The translations under genes and the position numbers were made by a program. From the NCBI RefSeq assembly GCF_022810405.1, contig NZ_JALGQE010000004.1:186001-250000 (forward strand): 64,000 nucleotides of DNA. Reading direction: 5' to 3'. A model generated the notes under the pieces. It had not been told where the DNA came from. It saw nothing but the letters and a program-made list of their open reading frames with translations, and searched no databases. Below, piece after piece: positions 26,692 to 35,104 of the stretch. How positions within the stretch are numbered: position 1 is the stretch's first letter; each line of letters begins with the position of its first letter. This DNA is from Rhodococcus sp. ARC_M5. Lineage in GTDB: Bacteria > Actinomycetota > Actinomycetes > Mycobacteriales > Mycobacteriaceae.

Positions 26692-27825
26692 ATGATCGAC
26701 GGCCTGCGCGTGGCCATCGCACACGACTACCTCACCCAGCGCGGTGGTGCCGAGAAGGTCGTGCTCGCCATGGCCCGCGCCTTCCCCGACGCACCCATCT
26801 ACACGACGCTGTTCGAGCCGTCGGCGACGTTTCCCGAATTCGCTCGACTCGACGTGCGACCATCCTCGCTGAACCGCGTCGGATTCCTTCGCAAAAATCA
26901 CCGAGCCGCACTTCCCCTGCTGCCGTTCGCATCCTCGTCCGTCAAGATCGACGCCGACGTGGTCCTGACGAGCACCAGTGGCTGGGCCCACGGCTTCCAC
27001 ACCACCGGTCGCAAGCTGGTCTACTGCTACTCGCCGGCGCGCTGGCTGTACGAATCGCAGATGTACCTGGGTGAATCTCGAAGCCCGGTCAAACGTGTTG
27101 CACTGAGGGCACTCTCGTCACCGCTACGCCGTTGGGACAAACGCGCTGCACTCTCGGCCGACCGCTACCTCGCCATCTCCACCGTGGTCCGCAAGCGCAT
27201 CACCGACGCGTACGGCATTCCCTCGACGGTGGTGCCTGCACCGTTCACGGTCGAAGCCGACCCCGCTGAAGCCGTCCCCGAGGCCACCGCCTGGCTCGAC
27301 GGCGGCGGCTACTACCTGTGCATCTCACGGCTGCTGCCGTACAAGAACGTCGACAAGGTGATGGCCGCGTTCGCCGACACCGACCGCAAACTGATCGTCG
27401 TCGGTCGAGGCCCCGAGGCCGAGCGACTACGAAAGCTCAAGTCCGACAACGTGCTCATGCTCAGCGATCTGACGTCGGGACAGATGACCTGGCTCTATCG
27501 GGGTTGTAACGGTTTGATTGCCGCAAGCTATGAAGATTACGGATTGACCCCCATCGAAGCGGGTTACCACGGCAAGCCGAGCGCAGTGCTCCGCTGGGGA
27601 GGCTTTCTCGATACCGTCGAGGAGGGCGTCTCCGGGGTGTACTTCGATCGGCCCCAACCGGATTCGATCCGCGACGCGGTCGCGCATCTCGAGCGAACAG
27701 CCTGGGAACCACTGAAGATTCAGGCGCACATGGAGCAGTTCAGCGAAGAACGCTTCGCCGCCGAACTCATCTCCGCAGTATCCGACATTCGTGCAGAAAA
27801 AATCGAGAGGACGGCGTCGCGATGA
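26692..27825 (+). CDS. Glycosyltransferase family 4, WbaZ/mannosyltransferase-like
   Basis: A 377-residue GT-B enzyme, first in an overlapping operon. It opens IDGLRVAIAHDYLTQRGGAEKVV, typical of WbaZ-like mannosyltransferases, followed by VYCYSPARWLYE and, in the donor domain, LCISRLLPYKNVDKVM and the E-x7-E motif SYEDYGLTPIEAGYHGKP. The ATG at 26692 follows a GGAG; longer readings upstream carry no conserved sequence. The next gene, gmd, overlaps its stop by four bases. The pairing with GDP-sugar enzymes makes mannose or a 6-deoxymannose derivative a reasonable donor guess, but that is inference. Confidence 0.88.
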   Translation: MIDGLRVAIAHDYLTQRGGAEKVVLAMARAFPDAPIYTTLFEPSATFPEFARLDVRPSSLNRVGFLRKNHRAALPLLPFASSSVKIDADVVLTSTSGWAHGFHTTGRKLVYCYSPARWLYESQMYLGESRSPVKRVALRALSSPLRRWDKRAALSADRYLAISTVVRKRITDAYGIPSTVVPAPFTVEADPAEAVPEATAWLDGGGYYLCISRLLPYKNVDKVMAAFADTDRKLIVVGRGPEAERLRKLKSDNVLMLSDLTSGQMTWLYRGCNGLIAASYEDYGLTPIEAGYHGKPSAVLRWGGFLDTVEEGVSGVYFDRPQPDSIRDAVAHLERTAWEPLKIQAHMEQFSEERFAAELISAVSDIRAEKIERTASR

Positions 27826-28817
27826 GCAAGCGCGCTTTGATCACCGGCATCACCGGGCAGGACGGCCTCTATCTCGCAGAGCTGCTGCTGAGCAAGGGCT
27901 ACAAGGTGTTCGGTCTGCTTCGCGGACAGAACAATCCGAAGGCACCGATGCTGGAGCGAGTACTGCCCCAGGTCGAGATTCTTCACGGCGACCTCCTCGA
28001 CCTGTCCGCGCTGATGCGCGCGTTCGCGGTGGCCGACCCCGACGAGGTCTACAACCTCGGAGCCGTCTCGTTCGTCGCGTACTCCTGGGAGAACGCCCGC
28101 CTCACCACCGACGTCACGGGCGGCGGAGTGCTGAACATGCTCGAGTCGACCCGGCTGTACGAGCAGGTCGCCGGCAAGCAGGTTCGCTTCTACCAGGCGT
28201 CCAGCTCGGAGATGTTCGGCAAGGTGCAGCAGGTGCCGCAGCGCGAGGAAACTCTGCTCTGGCCGCGATCGCCGTACGGCGTGGCCAAGGTCTACGGGCA
28301 CTACATGACCATCAACTACCGCGAGTCCTACGGCATGCACGCCAGCTCCGGCATTCTCTTCAACCACGAATCACCCCGTCGTGGGCCGGAATTCGTGACT
28401 CGGAAAGTGTCCCAGGCCGTCGCCCGTATCGCCCTCGGGTTGCAGAGCGAGATTTCGCTGGGCAATCTCGACGCCAAACGCGACTGGGGTTTCGCCGGCG
28501 ACTACGTCGAAGCCATGTACCTGATGCTGCAGCAGGACGAGGCCGACGACTACGTGATCTCCACCGGCGAGACCCACTCGATTCGCGAACTCCTCGACCA
28601 CGCTTTCGCCGCCGTCGACATCCACGACTGGGAGCCCTACGTCACGATCGATCCGCGCTTCTTCCGGCCCGCCGAGGTCGACCTACTCGTCGGCGATTCG
28701 TCGAAAGCGCATGCAGCTCTTGGCTGGAAGCCCAAGGTTGCCTTCCCCGAACTGGTGGCCATGATGGTGCGTAACGACCTCGCCGAACAGGCCCCCGACA
28801 CCGTCAAGATCGCGTGA
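27822..28817 (+). CDS. gmd: GDP-mannose 4,6-dehydratase
   Basis: A 331-residue extended SDR that converts GDP-D-mannose to GDP-4-keto-6-deoxy-D-mannose. It has the NADP site ALITGITGQDGLYLAELLL, the catalytic region QASSSEMFG, the Tyr-x3-Lys pair in SPYGVAKVYG, and the diagnostic NHESPRRGPEFVTRK followed by LGNLDAKRDWGFAGDYVEAM. Length is slightly short of the usual 350-370. It is coupled to the GT4 gene before it by an ATGA overlap. The product is the branch point to GDP-fucose, GDP-rhamnose, GDP-6-deoxytalose and perosamine, so the polymer probably contains a 6-deoxyhexose. Confidence 0.95.
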   Translation: MSKRALITGITGQDGLYLAELLLSKGYKVFGLLRGQNNPKAPMLERVLPQVEILHGDLLDLSALMRAFAVADPDEVYNLGAVSFVAYSWENARLTTDVTGGGVLNMLESTRLYEQVAGKQVRFYQASSSEMFGKVQQVPQREETLLWPRSPYGVAKVYGHYMTINYRESYGMHASSGILFNHESPRRGPEFVTRKVSQAVARIALGLQSEISLGNLDAKRDWGFAGDYVEAMYLMLQQDEADDYVISTGETHSIRELLDHAFAAVDIHDWEPYVTIDPRFFRPAEVDLLVGDSSKAHAALGWKPKVAFPELVAMMVRNDLAEQAPDTVKIA

Positions 28818-29788
28818 ACACCAGGCTCCACCCGACCGCTCTGATCACGGGAGTGGCGGGTCAGGACGGCAGCTACCTCGCCGAACTTCTGCTCGGCCGG
28901 GGCTGGGCCGTGCACGGCGTCGCCAAGCCTGGCGGGACCAACCACTCGGTCAACCCACTCGTCGAACAGCACGATGTCGAGCTGAGCGACCACCGGGGCA
29001 CCGCAACACTAATCACCGAGACCGACCCCGACTACGTTTTCCATCTCGCCGGGATCTCCTCGGTATGGCGGTCGTGGAACGACCCGGTGCTCACCACCAG
29101 GGTCAACGGCGTCTCTGCAGCCGCATTGCTCGACGCCTGCTTCACCCACCAGGAGGCGTCGGGAAAGCGGATCGTGATGATCAACGCATCCAGTGCCGAG
29201 ATCTTCGCCGGATCCGGTGTCTCGATGCAGAGCGAGGCGACCCGAATCGCACCGACATCGCCCTACGGTGCGTCGAAGGCGCTCAGTCATCACATGGTCG
29301 ATGTCTATCGATCGCGAGGACTCGAGGCCACCAATGCCATTCTCTACAACCACGAGTCACCGCGTCGGCCGGAATCCTTCGTCACCCGGAAGATCAGCAA
29401 GGCTGCGGTTGCCATCTCGCGAGGACAGCAGACCACCCTCGAACTCGGGAACCTCACTGCGGTGCGTGATTGGGGCTGGGCTCCGGACTACGTCGACGCG
29501 ATGGCGGCAATGGCCGAGTACGGCAAGGGTGACGACTTCGTGATCGCCACCGGGCAGGCCCACAGCGTTGCGGACTTCGTGTCCACCGCCTTCGAGGCCG
29601 TCGGCATAGACGACTGGCGGGCCTACGTGCGGAGCGATTCCGAGATGCTGCGACCGATCGATTCGGCAAGGATGGTGGGCGACGCCGCCAAAGCCCGTGA
29701 CCTGTTGGGATGGGCACCGACCAAGGACTTCGACGAGATCGTCAAGTCGATGGTCCAATTCGACATGACCGAGGAGATGGCAGCATGA
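28814..29788 (+). CDS. GDP-mannose 4,6-dehydratase-like SDR (second copy)
   Basis: A 324-residue extended SDR close to gmd: ALITGVAGQDGSYLAELLL, NASSAEIF, SPYGASKALSHH, NHESPRRPESFVTRK and LGNLTAVRDWGWAPDYVDAM. It starts with GTG overlapping the gmd stop (GTGA). The pathway still needs a reductase or epimerase after Gmd, and none other is present, yet its motifs are those of dehydratases rather than of RMD/Fcl reductases (it keeps the Ser-x-Glu catalytic pair). It may be a diverged enzyme acting on the keto sugar, or a second dehydratase for another GDP-sugar. Confidence 0.82.
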   Translation: MNTRLHPTALITGVAGQDGSYLAELLLGRGWAVHGVAKPGGTNHSVNPLVEQHDVELSDHRGTATLITETDPDYVFHLAGISSVWRSWNDPVLTTRVNGVSAAALLDACFTHQEASGKRIVMINASSAEIFAGSGVSMQSEATRIAPTSPYGASKALSHHMVDVYRSRGLEATNAILYNHESPRRPESFVTRKISKAAVAISRGQQTTLELGNLTAVRDWGWAPDYVDAMAAMAEYGKGDDFVIATGQAHSVADFVSTAFEAVGIDDWRAYVRSDSEMLRPIDSARMVGDAAKARDLLGWAPTKDFDEIVKSMVQFDMTEEMAA

Positions 29789-30402
29789 CAGCGGTGGAAC
29801 GGCCTGTGAGCAGCTCCGAGCCCGAGATCTACGACGTGTCGAACTACAAGATGCAGGACATCACGTTCAAGCGGAAGCTGCGCAATCGCATCGGCACCCT
29901 CGGCTTCAACATGATCGTCACCTACGTTCCGTCACACTGGATTCGGCAGAACTTCCTGCGTGCCTTCGGAGCGACGATCGGCAAGGACACCTCGATCTTC
30001 CGCGGCACCACCATCCTCGATCCCGAGGGCCTCACCATCGGGGACGCCTGCGCCATCGGGTTCCGGTGCATGCTCGACGCCCGCGGTGGCATCACCATCG
30101 GCAACAACGTCGTCATCGCCAGCGACACCCACATCATCGGTGGATACCACGATCACAACTCTCCGGAATTCACACCGATCCTCGAACCCTGTGTCATCGG
30201 CGACTACGTGTGGATCGCCAGTCGCAGCACCATTCTCAGCGGAGTGACCCTCGGACGCGGTGCCGTCGTCGGTGGTTGCTCGATGGTGCGCGCAGATGTC
30301 GGCGAGCTCGAAGTTGTTGCCGGTGTACCCGCGAAAGTGCGAGCGATGCGCGATCCCGAGGCACTCGCCTACCGCCCCAAGTATCGGCCGTTGTTCTACT
30401 GA
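29785..30402 (+). CDS. Hexapeptide-repeat acetyltransferase (WcaF/maltose acetyltransferase-like)
   Basis: A 205-residue left-handed beta-helix acyltransferase with hexapeptide turns from about residue 65 to 180 (GATIGKDTSIFRGTTI, GLTIGDACAIGFRCML, CVIGDYVWIASRSTILSG, GRGAVVGGCSMV). The putative catalytic His lies in ASDTHIIGGYHDHN. It starts at the ATG at 29785, overlapping the SDR stop; the frame upstream of that lies inside the SDR gene. Placed among sugar-nucleotide and GT genes, it probably acetylates a sugar of the repeat unit. A strong palindrome follows the stop. Confidence 0.87.
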   Translation: MTAVERPVSSSEPEIYDVSNYKMQDITFKRKLRNRIGTLGFNMIVTYVPSHWIRQNFLRAFGATIGKDTSIFRGTTILDPEGLTIGDACAIGFRCMLDARGGITIGNNVVIASDTHIIGGYHDHNSPEFTPILEPCVIGDYVWIASRSTILSGVTLGRGAVVGGCSMVRADVGELEVVAGVPAKVRAMRDPEALAYRPKYRPLFY

Positions 30403-30409
30403 CCCCCAT

Positions 30410-30449
30410 GTGCACGGAACTTCGTAGTCCACTACGAAGTTCCGTGCAC
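30410..30449. repeat. Perfect 19-bp inverted repeat between operon genes
   Basis: The left arm begins GTGCACGGAACTTCGTAGT (30410-30428) and the right arm (30431-30449) is its exact reverse complement, with CC between. No T-run follows. It lies seven bases after the acetyltransferase stop and 22 bases before the next GTG start. It could be a U-less terminator, an RNA-processing or stabilising hairpin, or a dispersed palindromic element. Confidence 0.8.
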
Positions 30450-30471
30450 GACGGAAGGGAGCCACCGGAAG

Positions 30472-31542
30472 GTGATCCTGCGTGACTGCCGACTCGTCTA
30501 CGTCGCCCCCCGATCCGGGGTGGGCGGCGTGGGCGACTATGCCGACGACTTCGCCGACGCCGTGAGGCCGCATTTCGGCGAGGTGATCGAGTATCGCCAC
30601 GAGGGACCCGGATCGCATTCGGTGCGCGATATTCTGCGCCACCGCAGGGCTATTCAAAAACTCGTCGACGCCGATCCCGGCCGTGTCATCGTGCACTGCG
30701 AACTCAGCGGCGGTTCGGTGATGCCGTTCTGGGCGACCGCCCGACTCACCGGCGACCCGGTGGTGACCGCTACGGTGCACGACCCTCCCGGCCTGGTCTG
30801 GTGGCCTGCGCGCACCAAGTTCCTCGCAGGCAAGAAGGTGCTCAATCACGGCTTGCACTACCCACTTCGGTCGGGATGGCGGGCACTCGAACGCCGGGTT
30901 GCCGGTAGCCGAACGTTCTTCGCCCTGACCCGCTCAGGTGCCGATTCGCTCGCCCGTGAATACCCCCGCGCCACAGCCAAGGCCAGTGCCCTTTTCGTTC
31001 CCGCGCGCCCCGACATCACCCCCGCCGAGGAGCGGCCGCTGGCCGTCGGGCTCTTTGGATTGGTCTATCGCGGCAAAGGTTTCGACCAGATTCAGCAGCT
31101 TCGAGACAGTCTCCCCCGCGACATCGCGATCCGCATCGCCGGCCGGGGAACCGAACTACTCGATCCCGTCGACGGCGTGGAGATCCTCGGTGAGGTGAAC
31201 GGACCGGACGAGGATGCCTTCTTCGCCTCCATCCGCGCACTCGTCCTGCCCTACGGCAAACGGAGTGTGTACGGAGATGCGTTCCCCGCGTCCTCGGTCG
31301 TGACGCGAGCAATCGCCTATCAGACCCCGGTGGCCTGCCTGAAGGTCGGCGCTCTCGCCGAGTCCGACAGCGGTGCCCTGGTGGTCGACGGTGATGTCGA
31401 GAAACTCGCCGAGGCCACCGCAGACCTCATCACCGATCCCATTGCGCTGGGCAAACTTCGGCGCGAAGTAGAGGCACTACGCATCTCCCACACCGCAGAA
31501 CTCGTTGTGGACGACTTCGTCTCCGTGTGGGCGGCGCGATGA
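30472..31542 (+). CDS. Glycosyltransferase (GT4-like, GT-B fold)
   Basis: A 356-residue protein beginning CRLVYVAPRSGVGGVGDYADDF, the N-terminal acceptor-side pattern of GT-B enzymes, with VGLFGLVYRGKGFDQIQQL opening the donor domain. The usual E-x7-E motif is replaced by KRSVYGDAFPASSVVTRAIAYQTPVA, so its catalytic site is unusual for family 4. The GTG start at 30472 follows GGGAGCC by a few bases. It is separated from the acetyltransferase by the palindrome at 30410-30449 but overlaps the flippase gene by four bases. It is likely to add a sugar in region 2; the donor is unknown. Confidence 0.78.
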   Translation: MILRDCRLVYVAPRSGVGGVGDYADDFADAVRPHFGEVIEYRHEGPGSHSVRDILRHRRAIQKLVDADPGRVIVHCELSGGSVMPFWATARLTGDPVVTATVHDPPGLVWWPARTKFLAGKKVLNHGLHYPLRSGWRALERRVAGSRTFFALTRSGADSLAREYPRATAKASALFVPARPDITPAEERPLAVGLFGLVYRGKGFDQIQQLRDSLPRDIAIRIAGRGTELLDPVDGVEILGEVNGPDEDAFFASIRALVLPYGKRSVYGDAFPASSVVTRAIAYQTPVACLKVGALAESDSGALVVDGDVEKLAEATADLITDPIALGKLRREVEALRISHTAELVVDDFVSVWAAR

Positions 31543-32684
31543 AGGGCAATCTGTTGAAGGCCGGAGTTGCTGCCCTGTGGACCTACGGCGGCCGCGGTAT
31601 CGGCCTGTTGTGGACTATCGCGCTGATCGCCCAGCTGGGGATCTCCGATTACGGCCAGTACGCGATGGCCTTCGCCCTGGCCGCGATCGTGGCAGCGCCT
31701 CTGGATCATCCGTTCACCGTGCGCTCGATTCGCGTTGGCGAACGAGAGTTTCTGGGCGAGCGCACCACTCGCGTACTGACCGGCGTCGTTCTGATCGTCG
31801 GTGGCCTGTGCTTGGTGGAGGTGAACTACATCGCGTGGTTCGCTCTTGTGATCGGCGGCGGCGAGTTGGTCTTCAACGCCTACAAGAGCAGAGCGCTGCG
31901 CGACGGCCGTCCCGACCTGACCCAGCGCCTCGATACCACTCGGCAGGCTACCTCCATCGCACTCGCGACGGCCTACCTGTTCGCCGTGCCCGATCCGTCG
32001 CTGACGGTGGCCAGCCTGCTCTACGCTGCACCGTATTTCGTCATCGCGCTGCTCGCCGCACTGCAAACCCGGGTGGCCAGGCCCCGCCTGCCCGGATCGT
32101 GGCGCGAGATGTCGATGTTGTTCTCGGAGAACCTCGCCAACGCGGTCTACATCCAGGGAGACGTGCTGCTGCTCGGCTTCCTCACTGATTCCACCATCGC
32201 CGGCTACTACTCCGTCGCTGCCGTGACGGCCTGGGCGGTGGCCTTCATCGGTCAGGCGTTCGGCAACACTTTCCACGAAAAGCTCCGCGCAGCAGACGGA
32301 CTCGTCAGCGCCGGACCGGCCTTGAAGCATACTGCGGTTCTCGGCTGCGCTGCCGGCTCACTGCTGCTGGTCGCCGGCCTCCTGCTCTTCGTCACCCCGG
32401 CCTCCCCGCAGGTCGCGGGTGCACTCGTCGTGATGTCTACGTTCGTGGTGATGCGAGTGATGAACCACGTGTTCACCACCGTGCTCTACCTCCAGCACCG
32501 CGACCGCACACGAGTGATGGCGGCAGCGACGCTGGCACCGCTGAAGATGGTTCTCGTCCTGTGCCTGTTCCCCTTCGGTGCCGTCGGTGCCGCAGTGGCG
32601 TCGGTGGTCACCGATGCCGTACTGCTCGTTTGGTTCATGCGCGCCCTGTACCGCGATCCGGTGAAAGAAGAAGTGACGCAATGA
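31539..32684 (+). CDS. Polysaccharide flippase (Wzx-like, MOP superfamily)
   Basis: A 381-residue membrane protein with about ten to twelve helices. It opens LLKAGVAALWTYGGRGIGLLWT, the usual N-terminal helix of polysaccharide exporters, and includes a DYGQYAMAFALAAIV second helix. It should carry the region 2 lipid-linked unit across the membrane. The ATG at 31539 overlaps the GT stop (ATGA), and its own stop overlaps the next GT, so translation is coupled throughout. It is shorter than the region 1 flippase and has the high-GC codon use of its neighbours. Confidence 0.85.
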   Translation: MKGNLLKAGVAALWTYGGRGIGLLWTIALIAQLGISDYGQYAMAFALAAIVAAPLDHPFTVRSIRVGEREFLGERTTRVLTGVVLIVGGLCLVEVNYIAWFALVIGGGELVFNAYKSRALRDGRPDLTQRLDTTRQATSIALATAYLFAVPDPSLTVASLLYAAPYFVIALLAALQTRVARPRLPGSWREMSMLFSENLANAVYIQGDVLLLGFLTDSTIAGYYSVAAVTAWAVAFIGQAFGNTFHEKLRAADGLVSAGPALKHTAVLGCAAGSLLLVAGLLLFVTPASPQVAGALVVMSTFVVMRVMNHVFTTVLYLQHRDRTRVMAAATLAPLKMVLVLCLFPFGAVGAAVASVVTDAVLLVWFMRALYRDPVKEEVTQ

Positions 32685-33796
32685 GACGCGCAACCTTCCT
32701 GTTGTCGAAAGACCCCGTGACCGAGCACGGCGGAGACATCGCACTCTCTCGCCTGATGATGCAGCTCGCCCGCGAGGCGTTCGAGGTTCGCTCGATCTGC
32801 TTGTCCAAGGAGACCGATATGGCTCCCGACGTCGTCCGCGTCCCCAAGCCGAAGGTCGACCTTGGGTTGTTGATGAAGTCCGTACGGCCCACCCGCTCGG
32901 TGGTACACGGACGCTACGACGTCGACGCCTTCCGTGACGCGATCGATGCATCCACCTCCGATGTGTATGTGGCCGAACACAGTTACATGGCCGAGTCATT
33001 CCTGCGCTCTACGAAGCTGGGGACGCCCTTCGCGATCAACACCGTCAACACCGAGTCGCAGGTGTGGAAGGTGACCCGCGGGTTGATCGGCCGCGTCGAG
33101 GCACCCCGCATCCTGCGTGACGAGATTCGCGTCGCCCGCGCGGCAGATGCCGTCGGGACCTACGATGCCGACGAGGCGCAGATGTACCGAGACAACGGTG
33201 TACGTGATGCCCGCTGGATCGACCTCACCCTCGAACCCACCCCCCAGCTCGACCTGTCCGAGACCGCGAAACGCCTGGTGTTCATGGGAACTCGGGATTG
33301 GCCGCCGAACCAGGAAGCCTTCAAGATCGCCCTGGAGTACTGGCCGGCGATCTCCGCGGGTATCGACGGTGCCGAGCTGTGCATCATCGGTGCCAAAGCC
33401 CCCGGCGCCAAGGATCCCGTCTATCCTCCCGGGGTTCGCGATCTCGGCTTCGTCGACGACCTGCAGGAGTTCCTCGGCACCTGCCGAGCCCTGATCGCAC
33501 CGGTTGCCACCGGCGGCGGCGTGCGCGTCAAGATCCTCGACGCCGCCAGCAAAGGACTACCCGTCGTCGGAACCTCCGCGGCCGTCGGATCACTCGATTC
33601 GATCTTCGAGCTACCCACGTTCGACGACACCGAGCAGTTCGTCGCCGAATGCCGTCGCTACCTGCTCGATCGCACCGCCGCCGTCAAAGCGGGTGAGCGC
33701 ATCTACGAGTTGAACACAGCACGCTGGAACGATCGCGTGCCCCATTCCACCGTCGAAGCACTGATCAGCGCCCCACTGACAACCACCTTAGGATGA
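32681..33796 (+). CDS. Glycosyltransferase (GT4-like)
   Basis: A 371-residue GT-B protein. The donor domain has LVFMGTRDWPPNQEAFKIAL and the pattern PVATGGGVRVKILDAASKGLPVVGT, the G-G-G-x-R-x-K-I-L form of the GT4 donor motif with Asp in place of the second Glu. It starts at the ATG at 32681, overlapping the flippase stop; the open frame further upstream lies inside the flippase gene. It ends by overlapping the hydrolase gene. Third glycosyltransferase of region 2, so together with a priming sugar the repeat unit would have about four sugars. Confidence 0.82.
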   Translation: MRRATFLLSKDPVTEHGGDIALSRLMMQLAREAFEVRSICLSKETDMAPDVVRVPKPKVDLGLLMKSVRPTRSVVHGRYDVDAFRDAIDASTSDVYVAEHSYMAESFLRSTKLGTPFAINTVNTESQVWKVTRGLIGRVEAPRILRDEIRVARAADAVGTYDADEAQMYRDNGVRDARWIDLTLEPTPQLDLSETAKRLVFMGTRDWPPNQEAFKIALEYWPAISAGIDGAELCIIGAKAPGAKDPVYPPGVRDLGFVDDLQEFLGTCRALIAPVATGGGVRVKILDAASKGLPVVGTSAAVGSLDSIFELPTFDDTEQFVAECRRYLLDRTAAVKAGERIYELNTARWNDRVPHSTVEALISAPLTTTLG

Positions 33797-34827
33797 TCGC
33801 CATGACCCTCCGCTCCCGTCTGCTCACCGTTGCCGCAGCCGCCGCGATCGCCGTCGGCCTCTCGACACCGGTCGCACACGCGGCACCGGCCGACCTGGGC
33901 TTCACCGGTGGCGCACCGTTTCTGACGCTCGACGACGCCACGCTGAACAACGAACTCGGTGCCGGACGCGATATCGGTGCCTCGTGGGTACGGGTGGTGG
34001 TGAACTGGGCGGCCATCGAGACAGCGCCGGGAGTGTTCGACTGGGGCAACACCGATCGCGTGATCAATGCCGCTACGGCGCAGGGCTATTCGGTACTGGC
34101 CGTGCTGGGCGGAACGCCCGGATGGGCGCAGGGCGGCATCGCCTCGCCACTGCCCGGTGCGGTTCCGTTGGATCCCAACGCCTTCGGTGCGTTCGCCGGC
34201 GCAGCAGCAGCACATCTGGGCGATCGCGTCGACCACTACGAGGTGTGGAACGAGCCCAACATCCCCACCTTCTTTGCGCCCGTCGACGCCGCCCGCTACA
34301 CGGGCATGCTGCGTGCGGCCTACCCCGCGATTCACAACGCCGACGCCGGAGCCACCGTGCTGAGCGCCGGGTTGGCCACCACCGTGAATCTAGGAGCCTG
34401 GACCGTATCGCCGGTGACCTTCCTGCAGCAGATGTACGCCGCGGGTGCCGCCGGATTCATGGACGCCGTCGCGCTGCATCCGTACACGTTCCCCTTCACC
34501 GTCGAGAACGACCCCAACGGCCAATGGGCACAGGTGGATCAGGCCTACGGAACGATGGCGGCCAACGGCGACGGTGGCAAGAAGATCTGGATCACCGAAC
34601 TCGGCGCACCCACCGGAAACGGTCCGGGAGCTGTGCCCGAGGATCTGCAGGCTGCCATCATCGGCTCGAGCCTGGCCAAGGCGTCGTCGCTGCCGTACGT
34701 CGGGCCGGTCTTCGTGCACTCGCTGCGTGACTCGGGAACCAACCTCGCCGACACCGAACAGAACTACGGACTGCTGCGCTCGGACTTCAGCGCCAAGCCG
34801 GCATTCGACGTGGTGCGGGGTTCGTAG
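33793..34827 (+). CDS. Secreted glycoside hydrolase (clan GH-A, PslG-like)
   Basis: A 344-residue exported TIM-barrel hydrolase, paralogous to the barrel of the enzyme at 24733-26256 but without its C-terminal repeats. The signal peptide ends AHAAPA (about residue 31). Acid/base Glu154 is in VWNEPN and the nucleophile Glu269 in IWITELGAP; shared landmarks include AFGAFAG and QQMYAAGAAG. It overlaps the last GT by four bases (ATGA); the ATG nine bases later is an alternative. Two related hydrolases bracket the GT operon, as if one cuts freely and one at the wall. Substrate inferred to be the region 2 polymer. Confidence 0.87.
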   Translation: MIAMTLRSRLLTVAAAAAIAVGLSTPVAHAAPADLGFTGGAPFLTLDDATLNNELGAGRDIGASWVRVVVNWAAIETAPGVFDWGNTDRVINAATAQGYSVLAVLGGTPGWAQGGIASPLPGAVPLDPNAFGAFAGAAAAHLGDRVDHYEVWNEPNIPTFFAPVDAARYTGMLRAAYPAIHNADAGATVLSAGLATTVNLGAWTVSPVTFLQQMYAAGAAGFMDAVALHPYTFPFTVENDPNGQWAQVDQAYGTMAANGDGGKKIWITELGAPTGNGPGAVPEDLQAAIIGSSLAKASSLPYVGPVFVHSLRDSGTNLADTEQNYGLLRSDFSAKPAFDVVRGS

Positions 34828-34833
34828 GCTCTG

Positions 34834-34866
34834 AAGGGTTCGGGTTCGGGACCTCACACCCTTTTT
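34834..34866 (+). terminator. Terminator after the region 2 operon
   Basis: AAGGGT (34834-34839) and ACCCTT (34858-34863) can pair around an 18-base loop and run into TTTTT (34862-34866). It lies seven bases after the hydrolase stop. The stem is short, so strength is uncertain, but the position fits the end of a long operon. Confidence 0.5.
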
Positions 34867-34957
34867 CCCGACCGCGCTCCCGAGTTCAGCTCATAGAATG
34901 GGCGCGCACCGTGCAGCAGGGGTGTGAGGTCGCTCAGCCGCAGGGGCGGTCCGGCGT

Positions 34958-35035
34958 GCGCACCTCACGGTTCACGATCGCTCTCCGGATGCGGCATCCC
35001 GCACATTCGAGTCGATACTGAACGCTCAGGTCCGG
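34958..35035 (+). repeat. 78-bp structured intergenic element, copy A
   Basis: Same length and closely matching sequence as 43910-43987, beginning GCGCACCTCACGGTTCACG in both. An inner stem TGCGG-CATC-CCGCA sits inside an outer pairing of GTTCA with TGAAC. In copy B the inner stem is CGCGG/CCGCG, so a T-A pair is replaced by C-G, which supports a folded RNA or cruciform. It lies between the region 2 terminator and the TetR gene. Function unknown. Confidence 0.75.
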
Positions 35036-35069
35036 GGTCGTCTCGCCTCGGAATCAATCGCGGCCAGGC

Positions 35070-35086
35070 CTGGAACGACGTTCCAG
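35070..35086. promoter_or_regulatory. Operator upstream of the TetR gene
   Basis: CTGGAACGACGTTCCAG is a 17-base perfect inverted repeat around one central base. Its core TGGAAC-N5-GTTCCA is the same as in the two sites at 35801 and 35824. It ends 18 bases before the TetR ATG, so the repressor probably controls its own gene. Confidence 0.7.
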
Positions 35087-35104
35087 TTGTGACAGGATCT
35101 GCGC

